64,000 bases of DNA from Mauremys mutica (Eukaryota; Chordata; Testudines; Geoemydidae): NCBI RefSeq assembly GCF_020497125.1, contig NC_059072.1, positions 74,035,697-74,099,696 on the forward strand, in the 5' to 3' direction. Both the position numbers and the translations under genes were made by a program. Each line of letters opens with the position of its first letter. The first letter of the stretch is position 1. This document shows, one piece after another, positions 51,356 through 61,805 of the stretch. The notes under the pieces were generated by a model, which worked only from the letters and a program-made list of their open reading frames with translations, had not been told where the DNA came from and ran no database searches.

Positions 51356-51975
51356 GTGTGGTTGTTAGTGGGTTATAGATTGTTGTAATAAGCCATAAAT
51401 CCAGTGCCTCTCTTCAGTCCATGACTTTTAGTATATAGCAAAGTTATGAATTTCAGCTTTCAGGGCTCATCTTTTGAAAGTGTTGTGCAGGTTTTCTTTG
51501 AGGATGAGGACTGATAGGTCAGAGTGATCACTTTGTGAAAAAACTTCACCCAGAGGTGATGTGGTGTTTTTTGTCTTCTATCGTTTTCCTGTATGAATTC
51601 ATTCGAGAGCGCAGTGATTTTTCTGGTTTCTTGAAATTGTGGTAGAAATCGGAGGGAGTTTGTCATCTATCCAAAGGATGAAAATTATCATTGATATATC
51701 TCAGGTATAGCATTCGTTTTGTGATGCATTTGTCCAGAAATTCTTCTTCAAAGTTACACATGATGAGGTTGGCATATTGGGAAGTCATCCTAGTACTCAT
51801 AGCTCTTCCCATGGTTTGGACAAAGCGTTGTTTGTGGAATGTAAAATTCTTATAGGTGAGGATGAAATGGATGAGTTTGGTGATGTGTTTGGGATGGATA
51901 TCTGAAGATTGTCCATCATCTTGTGAATATTTGAAGTAGGCAGCTATGCTGTTATTGTGAGGGATGGTGGCTTAA
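51356..51975 (-). pseudogene. Penelope-like reverse transcriptase remnant
   Basis: On the - strand, conceptual translation from about 51975 down gives HNNSIAAYFKYSQDD, then FVQTMGRAMSTRMTSQYANL and FEEEFLDK, in the order of the palm motifs of Penelope-like RTs. The catalytic box reads YINDNF where YIDD is expected, so a metal-binding aspartate is lost. A stop follows within ten codons and the frame shifts; the next piece (51666-51460) is 68 codons and includes HHLWVKFFHKVITLTYQ. No GIY-YIG endonuclease is seen. Non-functional. Confidence 0.7.
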
Positions 51976-52266
51976 AGGAAACACTTTCAAAAGACGAGCC
52001 TGGGAGCTTACATTCTGAACTTTGCTAGACATTAAAAAATCATGGACTGAACAGAGACACTGGATTTATGGCTTATTACAACAATCTATAACCCAGGAAC
52101 AGCCCCTCAGAAAACCCAGATTTCCTTCCTCCCCACCTTCCTTTCCTCTGTATGACTGGAGGGTTGTTAACTGGCCACTTTTCATCTTGAACGGTGCCTT
52201 CAAAGATGCGTTAACTACTTATGCTTAACGATCTGTTCCATCTTGTATTTAGCTGTGACATTATGA

Positions 52267-52524
52267 GGCCAGGACTACACTACAGACCTATATCAGTGTA
52301 ACTGTGTTGTTCAGGGGTGTGAAACTTCCATATCTACCTAATCCTTATGTATACAGCACTATGTCAACAGGAGCGCATCTCTCACCAACATAGCTGCTGC
52401 CTCTTGGGGAGGTGAATTGACTATGCTGATGGGAGAGGCTCTCCTGTTGGCATAGTAGCATCTTCACTCAAGCACTACAGCAGCGCCGCTGCGACACCGT
52501 AGTGCTATACGTGAAGACAAGCCC
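52267..52524 (+). mobile_element. Harbinger-type MITE in Penelope-like right end
   Basis: GGCCAGGACTACACTACAGAC to GTGAAGACAAGCCC, preceded by TGA and followed by TAA. Colinear with 50184-50450. Confidence 0.7.
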
Positions 52525-52601
52525 TAAGTTTCCCAGACCTGAAGAACTTTGCATAAGCTCTCTCTCACCAATAAAACCTATCACCTCACCACCTTGTCTC
52601 T

Positions 52602-52900
52602 TTGTAGAAGTTTAATACATCAAAAGGTGAAGTTGGTTGCAAATATAGAACAGGCTGTTTGTTGATCAGCTATGTGTTTGAGTTTGTTTTAACAGTAAGG
52701 ATGTTAATGAGGCCATGATCTTGTCTTTTTTTTAGTGCAGATCACCATGTTAAGTAGGAAATGTCTTAGCATAAAACATCTCTATGTAAAATTCTAACAG
52801 TTACGAAAGTAATTAAAGAAACATCCCATTTAACAATTTAACACATTTAACAATACAAAATGAGAGGAAAATAAAGACCTAGCAACATGTAAATAAAATG
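52602..52900 (+). repeat. Duplicated segment, copy split by the Penelope-like insertion
   Basis: Homologous by eye to 45850-46140: TTGGTTGCAAATATAG, TTGTTGATCAGCTATGTG, ACAGTAAGGATGTTAATGAG, GACCTAGCAACATGTAAAT. Confidence 0.65.
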
Positions 52901-52952
52901 AAGGTCAGCTCAAGGATTAAATTGTTGAGGGAATGTTGGATTTTCAATATGG

Positions 52953-53599
52953 TGTGACAAAGTTCCTCCTCTACCTTGGTGGGTCCTGCGCTTATTGGCA
53001 GATTTGCTCACCTCAGTGATCTTCCCCATAGTCTGGGTCAACTCCTCCTGTGTCTGATCAGGAGTTGGGAGGTTTGGGGGGAACCTGGGCCCGCCCTCTA
53101 CTCCGGGTTCCAGCCCAGGGCCCTGTGGATTGCAGCTGTCTATAGTACCTCCTGTAACAGCTGCATGACAGCTACAACTCCCTGGGCTACTTCCCCATGG
53201 CCTCCTCCAAACACCTTCTTTATCTTCACCACAGGACTTTATCTTCCTCCTGGTGTCTGATAACGCTTGTACTCCTTAGTCCTCCAGCAGCACACCCTCT
53301 CACTCTCAGCTCCTTGTGCATCTTGCTCCCAGCTCCTCACACGCACTTCCTCTCCTCTGGCTCCTCCTCGCCTGACTGGAGTGAGCTCCTTTTTAAACCC
53401 AGGTGCCCTGATTAACCTGCCTTGATTGGCTGCAGGTGATCTAATCAGCCTGTCAGCCTTAATTGGTTCTAGCAGGTTCCTGATTACTCTAGTGCAGCCC
53501 CTGCTCTGGTCACTCAGGGAACAGAAAACTACTCAGCCAGTGACCAGTATATTTGCCCTCTACCAGACTCCTGTACCCCACTGGCCTGGGTCTGTCACA
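52953..53599 (+). mobile_element. Solo LTR with 4-bp target duplication
   Basis: Starts TGTGACAAAGTTCC and ends GGGTCTGTCACA; TGTGACA/TGTCACA are inverted ends. Flanked by ATGG at 52949-52952 and 53600-53603. A TTTTTAAA near 53390 could be the promoter element. No internal region; probably left by recombination between two LTRs. Class undetermined. Confidence 0.7.
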
Positions 53600-54267
53600 A
53601 TGGGTACAATTCTTCTGTCTTGGAGACCTTTGTTAGTTCCCGAATAGTTGCAGACTTCTGAACTTCAGTAAAACTCAGGTTTCACCACATTCTTTAGTAT
53701 CAAATTTATATTACATTTTTTTTCTAGGTTTGGATAACTTTAATTTTCATGCATTTCTCTAATTGTTAACTCTGGGTAGAACCAGAAGTGTAGAAATACA
53801 GTGAAAGAGGCTATTGCTGGCTTTCCTGGCACGACCAGAAGCAGGAGTATGGGAGAGTGTGTGAGAAGTTCAATCTACCTGAGATTTCCAGCCCAATTTT
53901 GCAAAGACAGGTAAGACCCAGAAAGTATGTGGTCATTTTGAATATTTGTCCAAACATTTTGACTATCACATTTATAGACTAAGATCAGAAAGGACCATTA
54001 TGAACATATAGTCTGACCTCCTGCATAAGTGAGGCCACAGGTTTTCAAGCCTTACATTAAGCCCATAACTTCTGTTTGAGCTATAGCATATTGTTGTTCT
54101 GGGAATTTGATGAAACCACATTGAAACTGGTGTGCAAAAAGCCACCCTTCAGTCAGGATCAATGTAATTAAGCTCCTTAATAGAATAGATAGCTGAAAGA
54201 ATAGGAGCCACCACCAAAACATAGGCACATGCAAGGTCAGTTAGGAATCTGAGCTATCTGGGCAGAA

Positions 54268-54371
54268 GGTATCAGAGGGGTAGCCGTGTTAGTCTGGATC
54301 TGTAAAAGCAGCAAAGAGTCCTGTGGCACCTTATAGACTAACAGACGTATTGGAGCATGAGCTTTCGTGGG
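54268..54371 (-). mobile_element. Penelope-like terminal fragment with half hammerhead motif
   Basis: On + it reads GAGGGGTAGCCGTGTTAGTC, GGCACCTTATAGACTAACAG, GAGCATGAGCTTTCGTGGG. The GTAGCCGTGTTRGTC head also begins the element at 50042. On the - strand it contains CCCACGAAAGCTCATGCTC, i.e. GAAA and a short stem with loop UCAU, the 3' half of a hammerhead core. The 5' half is missing at the junction with the next element. Confidence 0.55.
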
Positions 54372-54583
54372 CCATCAGGGTAATCTGCTGGTGGGCCAAG
54401 ATACATTTTGTTTACATTGACCGTCCACAGGCACGGCCTCCTGCAGCTCCCAGTGGCCGTGGTTCGCCATTCCCAGCCAGTGGGAGCTGCAGTAAGCATG
54501 CCTGCAGATGGTCAATGTAAACAAAATGTCTCAAGGCCCACCAGCAGATTACCCTGATGGGCCGCGTACCAAAGGCTGCCGAT
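54372..54583 (+). mobile_element. hAT-type palindromic MITE, left end missing
   Basis: CCATCAGGGTAATCTGCTGG and its reverse complement (ending 54560) form the arms, with ATTTTGTTTACATTGACC and GGTCAATGTAAACAAAAT inside. The right end continues GCCGCGTACCAAAGGCTGCCGATC, the terminus of the 42660 family without its last bases. The left terminus is replaced by the preceding element. Confidence 0.7.
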
Positions 54584-55489
54584 CAAGTTACCTCTTAACC
54601 CCCTCTTGGGTAAACTTAATAGATTGAGCATCTTTCATTTCTCACTGGAAGACCAGTGTCCAGACCTCAAATCACTCCTGTAGCAATTCTGAATCTTTTC
54701 CAATGTCTTTTTTTCAAGTGTGAACATCAGAACCAGTGGCAGCATTTAGGGGAGACTGTCTCCTCATGAGGTTTTTGCACTTGCTTAAAGTTCCATAGGT
54801 TAAGAAGCTAGGGGATGTGGGGGGCTCTGTCTAACCACTTTTAAGCAGTGTTCCCATACTACGTCAGTGTGGCTGTTGCCAGAGCAGTCTGGAGCATTGC
54901 TCTAGCTGCATGGTTTCAATGCCATGGCCAGGACAAATTGATATTGCAGACTGGTACACAGGGGGTGGAGCTCAGGGGAGTCTGCCAAAAATTTGATCCT
55001 GGTGGCACTGGCTCATGCACTGTGTGGGTAAGAGAGAGGGAAGACTCTCCAGTCAAGGGAGACCTGGGATCCCTGGCTGAGGGGAAGAATGAGTGGGGAC
55101 TGGAACAGGGTCCTTTATGTGGCCTGGGGTGGCCCAGAATTTGTCCTTCCTCCCCCCAAGAAATATTTGAATTGGCACCACTGATGAGAACCAGGCACAG
55201 TATACTGATGCTGTATACAGAGATAATACTACCTCCCTAATCTTACTTGATCCTCCCTAGCTTATACGTCCAAAGATCATGTTAGAGCTTTAGCCACAGC
55301 ATTGCACAGTGAGCTCATGTTTGGCTGGTTATCCACCATGACTCCTACCTCATTTCCAGTCACTGATTTCTGAAATAGTGTCCCCATCTGTCAGTGTGAC
55401 CTACATATTTTTGTTCCTGTTGTGGTAGCTCTGAAAGGTCCCTGGTATAACTGGGGCTCCCATTATGCACTGTAGGAATAGCATAATTA

Positions 55490-56427
55490 CTCCTGGGGGA
55501 ATTCTGTGCATCAGCAGAGGCGCAGAATTAATCTATCTTGCATAATTTTGTATTTTCCCCACATAGGAAAGTGCTGCAGTTCTGCCTTTTGCCCACCAGA
55601 GGCCGCTGCGGTGCCAGAAAAGCCAGCTGCATTCATGCCCGCTGTTCTAGCACCACAGCGGCCTCTTGTGGGACAAGGCGGAACTGCAGCACTTTCCTGG
55701 GCAAAATGTACTTTATGCGGGAAAATACAAAATTCCCTGCCCAGTGGAGCCAGGTTAGAACAGAGTGGGGCACACAGGGCTGCTGGGAGGTCACAGACTA
55801 GAGTTCAGAATGGCTAGTGAGGGGGACAGACTGGAGCATGGGCTCAGGAGTTAGTGGGGTGACAGTATTGAGCCTGGGGATGGGGGGCTGCAGAGGCCCA
55901 TGGGGATGAGGTGTGTGGGGACAAGGCAGACGTGCCTGACTGAATGGGAGAGGCTTGGGGTCAGCCAGGGTCTGCATGGGGGAGGCTTCCAAACACCCTA
56001 ACAATCCCCCTCTTCCCCCCCAAAAAAGAAAAACTTTCCACCCACACTCAACACCTTCCAGGTTCACTCTTAGGCTCCTTCTCTTTCCCTCTGCTCTTCT
56101 GTTACCTCTGACTCTCCCAACCCTTTGCACTACTTCTGACAGGTGCAGGAAATACAGATCTGTATTGTAATTTAAATGAATTACACAAAGTTCTATATTA
56201 ATATGCCTCATAAGGAATCTATTTGTCAAAAAAAAGTACCAGAATCTTTTTTTTGTCTGTATTATTACAGATGTACTTGCTGACAGATATTTTGAAATAA
56301 ATTACCAAAATTGTAACTGGCATGATTATATTGTGTTATTTTGACAAATAAAATATGCAGAATTTTGCAGAATTTTGAAATATTGTGTGCAGAATTTTAA
56401 ATTTTTGGTGCAGAATTCCCCCAGGCA
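55490..56427 (+). mobile_element. DNA transposon with TA duplication and inner palindrome
   Basis: CTCCTGGGGGAATTCTG at the left and CAGAATTCCCCCAGGCA at the right, flanked by TA (55488-55489, 56428-56429). An inner inverted repeat pairs about 55566-55615 with 55650-55697. Ends and TA suit a Tc1/mariner-like element. No transposase. Confidence 0.65.
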
Positions 56428-56429
56428 TA

Positions 56430-57526
56430 CATAATATAGTGGACAAATATGCATTGCAACACTTTTTTTCAACGAGGGACTGGAGCACTGTATGTCATTT
56501 CTTTCATTCAAGTGAAAAGCATGCGCACTCACTGGCTTTTCATCTTTACACTGACCACTGTGTAAGCTGCAGCTGAGAAGCCAACATGACACATACGTTT
56601 CACTGTATTAAGAAGCGTGCCATGAAATTCTCTCACCTGTTCCCCAAGCTTCCTTTCTGTAGAATTCTCTCAATGTGGTATTCTGAAACACTTATAAAAG
56701 GTGATTGATTTTTTTTTTATCTGTTGCAGACAGAAAAGCGACACTGACTGGATTAGCATAATACATTTGTGGGCTTTATGCAGGGAGTGTCAAAAATCCA
56801 AAACTGTCTATGAATACTAGATCTTGTCTTTGGATCTTTGGCATGGTGGAAAGATAGTGAAACTCAAAGCCAGACAGCTCCCCCTCGATTATCATTTGGA
56901 GAAGGATTAAGCCTATTTGATAGCACCCTCCTCTTGTTGGGCTAAACTGTGTCCTGCTAGGTCAGTTCACACTCTCTGTGGTTAATTTGACTGAGCTTTT
57001 TTAAGGAATCCGGGGAAGCTATTTCTCAGCTGAGGTAGTTTCTTTAATTGAGCCTTCTTAATAAAACATAATCAAACTCTTGCAGATTCTTACTTCCAAG
57101 TCTGTGCATGCATAGCAGTCCTTTTTTTCCCCAAATTAACCTCTCACACCAGTAATTCCACTGACCGGATTTCTTGACTCTTACCTAAGAGCCTCAGTAA
57201 TACAGATCTCCCACCAATCTCCCTTTTTGACCATTTGGCATTTCTGAAGCAGTTCCTCTCCGCAATAACTCCAGTAGTGGGTCATCAGGGAACCACTTCT
57301 GGCCTCTCAACTTCCTCCAGGATGTTGCAGTTCCTCTCTTCCCCGCTAAACCCCTTCTGGCCTCTTTATATGAGGGTCAGCTAATTAAATTCCAATTCTT
57401 TCTTAGGTGCAGCAGGCCGGGCTAATGGGACAGTCAGGCCAGCTCTGGGCCATTGACCCAAAGAACGGTATCCTTTATTCCTTTACAAGTATTAGAGACA
57501 GAAAAGATTTAGTGGATCTTGTACTT
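56430..57526. other. Intergenic, nothing firmly identified
   Basis: No gene. 57130-57480 (GTGGGTCATCAGGGAACC, CCTCTTTATATGAGGG) may be part of an LTR, without definable ends. Confidence 0.3.
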
Positions 57527-57658
57527 CAGGGGTTTTCAACCTTTTTTTCATTTGCAGACCCCTAAAAAATTTCGAATGGAGGTGCAGATCCCTTTGGAAA
57601 TCTTAGACATAGTCTGCAGACCCCCAGGGGTCTGTGGACCACAGGTTGAAAACCACTG
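57527..57658 (+). mobile_element. Short hAT-type MITE
   Basis: CAGGGGTTTTCAACCTTTTT to AGGTTGAAAACCACTG, 132 bp. Flanks TTGTACTT and TTCTAGTT, 5 of 8 matching. Inner GCAGACCCC / GGGGTCTGTGG inverted repeats. Confidence 0.8.
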
Positions 57659-58089
57659 TTCTAGTTCAACTCACTGTCAATACAAGGAAACGTATCTGAG
57701 GGGGTTCAAGTTATTCCTGCCAAAATCAATGAGACCTTAAACTTACTAAAGTGACTGCAGATAAACCAATTTCATACGGTAACAGCAATAAATAAAAAGG
57801 CAAACAATTAGCTATAAAAGTGGGAATGTCTGAATGAGAGAGAGAGAGAGCTGTGTGCGCACTTTTAGGCTCTAGTTAAGTACATAAGCATGTGCTTAAG
57901 TGCTATGCTGAATCAAAGCTGTAGATTTATGTGAAAAATGCAGAGAACATCCATAATTGAAGGTTCAGTTTTTAGAGGATGACAGATTATTGGCAGTGTG
58001 TAGAGGCTGCTGTCAGCTGTTCCAGTGATTAACTTGCTACATCTTTACAGATCCACAGTGCGGGTATGATAATTGAAATTGACCCCATA

Positions 58090-58143
58090 AACATAGGGTT
58101 AGAAGGGACCGCAAAGGTCATCTAGTCTAACCCCAGTGATTTT
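58090..58143 (-). mobile_element. CR1 3' end stub
   Basis: CATAGGGTTAGAAGGGACCG then CATCTAGTCTAACCCC, the conserved sauropsid CR1 3' end. Confidence 0.65.
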
Positions 58144-58214
58144 TTTACCCCTTCTGTTGTAATGTACCTATATTATACTCTCCTCTTATTTTTAAATGTT
58201 GGCAGAGACTGAGA

Positions 58215-60427
58215 TGTTTATATTAATATGTATAAATAATTTATTGAACAATAACATATGCAAATGAATTAGATATCTTTCTCTATATAAATACATTAAT
58301 GACTTTTTTTTTCCAATTTACTATACTAACTGTCCATTCCATTAAAATCTAGATATTGTGATGAGGGGCAGGGGAGAGTTCAGAAAGAATGTAATACAGT
58401 GGTCTCACTAATCGTACTGTGTAATATTTGGTTTCTGTACAGAGTAGTCAATGTAACTCAAATCATTACCATGTGATATAATACAGTCATATGCAGTAAT
58501 AGTTCATATACTATCAATACTAATGTTTTTTTTTAAATATAGCTTTAAAATAGATATTTCAAATGGGTACATAACAATCTTATTAAGTTAAAAAATGAAA
58601 CAAAAAAACTCAAACAAAACCTTTGCACAACGTAGTAAAAGAATATTCCATCTTTAACTTCTGGTGGCACACTCAAGTTACACTGTTTAATTCATGTAAT
58701 CACCAGGACCACTGGATGGAATTATTTCTAGGTATTATATTGTTCATCTGGTGTTTTTAATATAATTTTGGTTTTAAAAGCATGATTACTTTCAGCAGTT
58801 AATTATAGTAATGGAACACTGTCAAAGCTGGTGGCCAGTAGGTATTCTTTTTTTAAACCTATGCTACTATGGTATATCCATTTCCCCCGCTGTGGCTGTC
58901 TGCTCTGTATTTGATTAGCTCTTATACTGAAGCGAAGAGAATCAATGATGTGAGTACTTGCAAAGAAAAGATGTAACATGTTTTGGCTTTTTTGTTACAA
59001 GGCTGCAACCAGAGCATTGTTTCAGAATAATTGTGCCCCCAAATTCCAAGTGAAATCAACTGGATTTTTCAGTATGGAAGAATTGGAGGACTTCCTTTTT
59101 GCCTCGTTTTTCACTATATAGGAGATATTTTAAAATGACAATAAATTGGTCACAATTTGAGGATTAAGTTTTTTGTTTTTTTTCACTTCTAAGGTAGATG
59201 ATCTTTTTAGCCTTCCAGCTTTGGCTGTGACTGTTCATTAATCTTTGGAAAAGTAAATGTAAACTTAAAAAGGTTCTTATATATTTTGCTTTTACATTCC
59301 AATTTGATTTGATAAAGTTCTAAACTTTAAGATCAAACTGACTTACAAGAAAATATGCCAGGAATAATTTACACTTCTTCTCCTAAATATATTAACAATG
59401 AAATACAAAATAAATTTTAAAATACAGAAAAGCTAAGATAGCTGGGTTATATTTATCACATGAATATGTGCCAAACAAAGCTTGGTCTTTTGCTAACGTT
59501 ATCTTACTATATTTGTAATACATGGTAAACAAAGATCCTATTTCTGTAACAAGTACATTCTGACAATATATATTTTATGGAATAAATATACGGTATATTA
59601 AGTTATAGATTTCAGAATAATAGCTATAATGGATACAAGCAATACCTATATTTAAAAATACGTTCTAAGATTCTCTAGCCTTACTACTAATAAAATTAAA
59701 GTAGATCTAAAACTGCCTCACTCTATTGATGCATAATAAAATATATGGAAACATCAAGAGTAAAAAGCCAATTGCTTCTACAACTGAATATTTTATAAAT
59801 ATAGTAACTTGCTATTTTCAGGGAAAAAAATTAAAATTATTATAAACTGGAAGTCAGATTAAAACAACTCTACAATATATAGTAGAAAGAGGTTATGGAG
59901 TGTGATGTGAGAGTTTGTTTTATGTTTGTGGCAACATTTTGAACAGATGCAGTTTGGTTGAGGGACTACAAGTTGTTCATTTCTGGAAATAACTGCAGAG
60001 AAAGACTTCACCCTTACTAGCAGCCGATCTTGGCATCCTTAGATATAACCCTCACTGACCTCAGTGAACCAATAGGCCAGAGTTTTGTTAGAATAAGGAG
60101 TGCAAGATTGGACCTTACAATGATTTATTCAGAAACCCCAAACTTCTCTACATTTCATAGTGTTTACTTACCATACTGCTCATTAGGAATAAAGTCATAG
60201 AAATCTTGTATCTGAGACTGCACTGTACTGAAAAGACTTATAAAGAAGGTACCAGGTGTGTTGTGGTTCTTACTAAATTATTCTTACACCACTTATTCAT
60301 AACTTCTTGATAAGTTCAGTTATTGTGTTCCCTCTGTTTCCTTGTAACTGTAGGTTGGAATACTGAAGCACAGCTCCAATTGCTTGGTTACTGAATTCTT
60401 GATCTGGATTTTATTCTTGAGAATAAC
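58215..60427 (-). other. LIN7A: Candidate LIN7A 3'UTR exon
   Basis: On the - strand a strong acceptor, GTTTTTGTTTGTTTAATTCTAG, ends at 60428, so an exon would begin GTTATTCTCAAGAATAAAATC at 60427. The 2.2 kb that follows is AT-rich, unique and free of transposons, unlike sequence on either side. An AATAAA on the - strand at 58245-58240 could end it near 58215. It would hold only untranslated sequence because the stop codon is in the preceding exon. Inferred from sequence signals only. Confidence 0.5.
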
Positions 60428-60810
60428 CTAGAATTAAACAAACAAAAACATTTCTCAGAGCTAACAAAAAGAATTGAGGGATTGGGTCACTCATATTTGC
60501 CTTCCTTCCTTTCTCCCCAACTAAGAATAACTTTAACAAGCACTATAGTACATTTAAAGATTTAGTTGGGGTGAGATTGTCTAAACTTTATTTGAAACCT
60601 TTGTGAGATTTTTGCATTTTAATGGTTCCTGCAACAGTCCAGTTTAAGGTAGAAAAACACAATTTATTACACAAAACTTAACCATTTATATCTGTAACAT
60701 TAAGAGCAGAAAATAGGAATTTTGACTAAGACTCACAGAATAAGGGTCCATCAAGCAAAATTCTGATCTCACATGCAAAACCTCAGCAAAAGACTCTTGT
60801 CTAGGGGACC

Positions 60811-61030
60811 AAAGCAGGATACTAGCCTACAACTTGGAAGAGCTGGGTTCAAGTCCCTGCTTCACCAGAGACTTCCTGGATGACATTGGACAAATCGCTT
60901 AGTCTCTCAGTTCTCCATCTGGAAAATAGGAGTGATCGGGAAGTGCCATCTCACAGGGTTGTTGTGAGGATACATTAAAGATTGTAAGGCACTCAGATAC
61001 TACAGTAATTTTGGCCATATAAGTACCCAC
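60811..61030 (+). repeat. MIR SINE
   Basis: Box-B-like GGGTTCAAGTCCC, then GACATTGGACAAATCGCTTA, GTTCTCCATCTGGAAAATAG and CACAGGGTTGTTGTGAGGAT: a well preserved MIR, in the proposed LIN7A terminal intron. Confidence 0.8.
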
Positions 61031-61592
61031 ACGGTGAATGGAATATTCCTTACCACAGTGGAGGTAGGATGTGCAGCTAAGCACTTTTCCAACACATTAT
61101 GCAATGGAACCACAGTGGCTCTGGTGCATTTTGGGCTTTTTGTAGCTGTGAAAGGCCTGGGAAAAATTCCCCTCATATGTGTAGATGCTCTGCAGCGTAG
61201 TAGTAAGGGACTGTTATATTAAGCCTAAAGCTGGTAGCAAAAAATTCTTAATTTTGACAATAACTCTATTTTTTGGCTGATGGGAGTAAAATACAGTATG
61301 AGAGGGTGTCCAGAAAGAATACTAAGTTACTGCTCGGACTCTTCCTTGTATTGCATGCTAGACTTGTATGCCAGGTATTGATTTCTAGATTCAGACTTGG
61401 AAAAATAGCTCCACATTCTGATGTGGCAAATCCCCTACTTGCAAAGTGCATTTTTCTTGGGGTAGGGCACACTGAAGTCTACCAAGCGATAAGCACTCTC
61501 CGCTCCCATTGCAGTTGGTGCTCAGTAGCTGGTAAAAGATGCTCAACCCTTCACAGGTTCGAGCCAAAAGCATGACCATTGAATAATCTCAC

Positions 61593-61805
61593 CTACGACA
61601 TATGATTTTGCTGTGTATTCTGCTGCTGTTGCTGCTGCTGAATTAGCAGTTGCTGCTGTTGCCGGCGTCGTGCTGTCCTCAGTTTTTCAAAACGAGCCTC
61701 CATCTCTTCCAACACTTTGGGAGTGTAGCGCACGACCAACTTGACACTATCTTTAGCAGCCTTCAGGAGCTCCACTGCTTTTTCATGGTGCTCTCCTTCC
61801 ACACT
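61593..61805 (-). CDS. LIN7A: LIN7A, last coding exon
   Basis: Lin-7 homolog A is a small scaffold protein of the LIN-2/LIN-7/LIN-10 complex at synapses and epithelial junctions; its PDZ domain anchors receptors and channels. This exon encodes 70 residues plus stop: the end of the PDZ domain ([20 protein letters not shown] then [16 protein letters not shown]), the basic stretch [10 protein letters not shown], a glutamine run and the C-terminus QQNHMS. The acceptor, TTGCAG, ends at 61806 and the exon begins with an AGT codon, phase 0. The stop TAG (61595-61593) is followed directly by GTGAGA. The L27 domain and the rest of PDZ lie on exons beyond the window. The CAG/CAA glutamine tract is shorter than in human LIN7A as remembered. 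Confidence 0.95.
   Translation of the reverse strand, partial: SVEGEHHEKAVELLKAAKDSVKLVVRYTPKVLEEMEARFEKLRTARRRQQQQLLIQQQQQQQNTQQNHMS

Larger units (their letters stand above)
50042..52601. mobile_element. Penelope-like composite with inverted partial copy
   Basis: Bounded by near-identical 18-mers TTGTAGAAGTTCAATGCA (50024-50041) and TTGTAGAAGTTTAATACA (52602-52619), 16 of 18. From the left: terminal block 50042-50183 (GGTGTAGCCGTGATGGTCC), tail 50451-50599 and 51353-51490, then RT sequence to about 51971 on the - strand. From the right, the same terminal block and tail recur in opposite orientation (52601 back to 51976). Both tails contain GGATTTATGGCTTATTACAA (reverse complement in the left copy). 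Partial inverted copies at the 5' side and variable-length duplications are known for Penelope-like elements. Three MITEs have since inserted. Confidence 0.7.
53965..55395 (-). mobile_element. CR1-like LINE relic, antisense, in pieces
   Basis: Three colinear pieces: 53965-54190 (AGAAAGGACCATTATGAACATA, GACCTCCTGCATAAG), 54584-54750 (GATCAAGTTACCTCTTAACC, TAATAGATTGAGCATCTTTC) and 55185-55395 (GCTTTAGCCACAGCATTGCAC, GGTTATCCACCATGACTCC). They follow one LINE consensus read backwards; the gaps hold insertions. Confidence 0.6.

Noticed and set aside
54268..54371. tRNA-derived turtle SINE (Cry family)
   Set aside because: No A and B box in the expected order; the GTAGCCGTGTTAGTC head and hammerhead-like part fit a Penelope-like end better, though this is not proven.
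57130..57480. LTR around TTTATATGAGGG
   Set aside because: No TG…CA ends or target duplication could be found.
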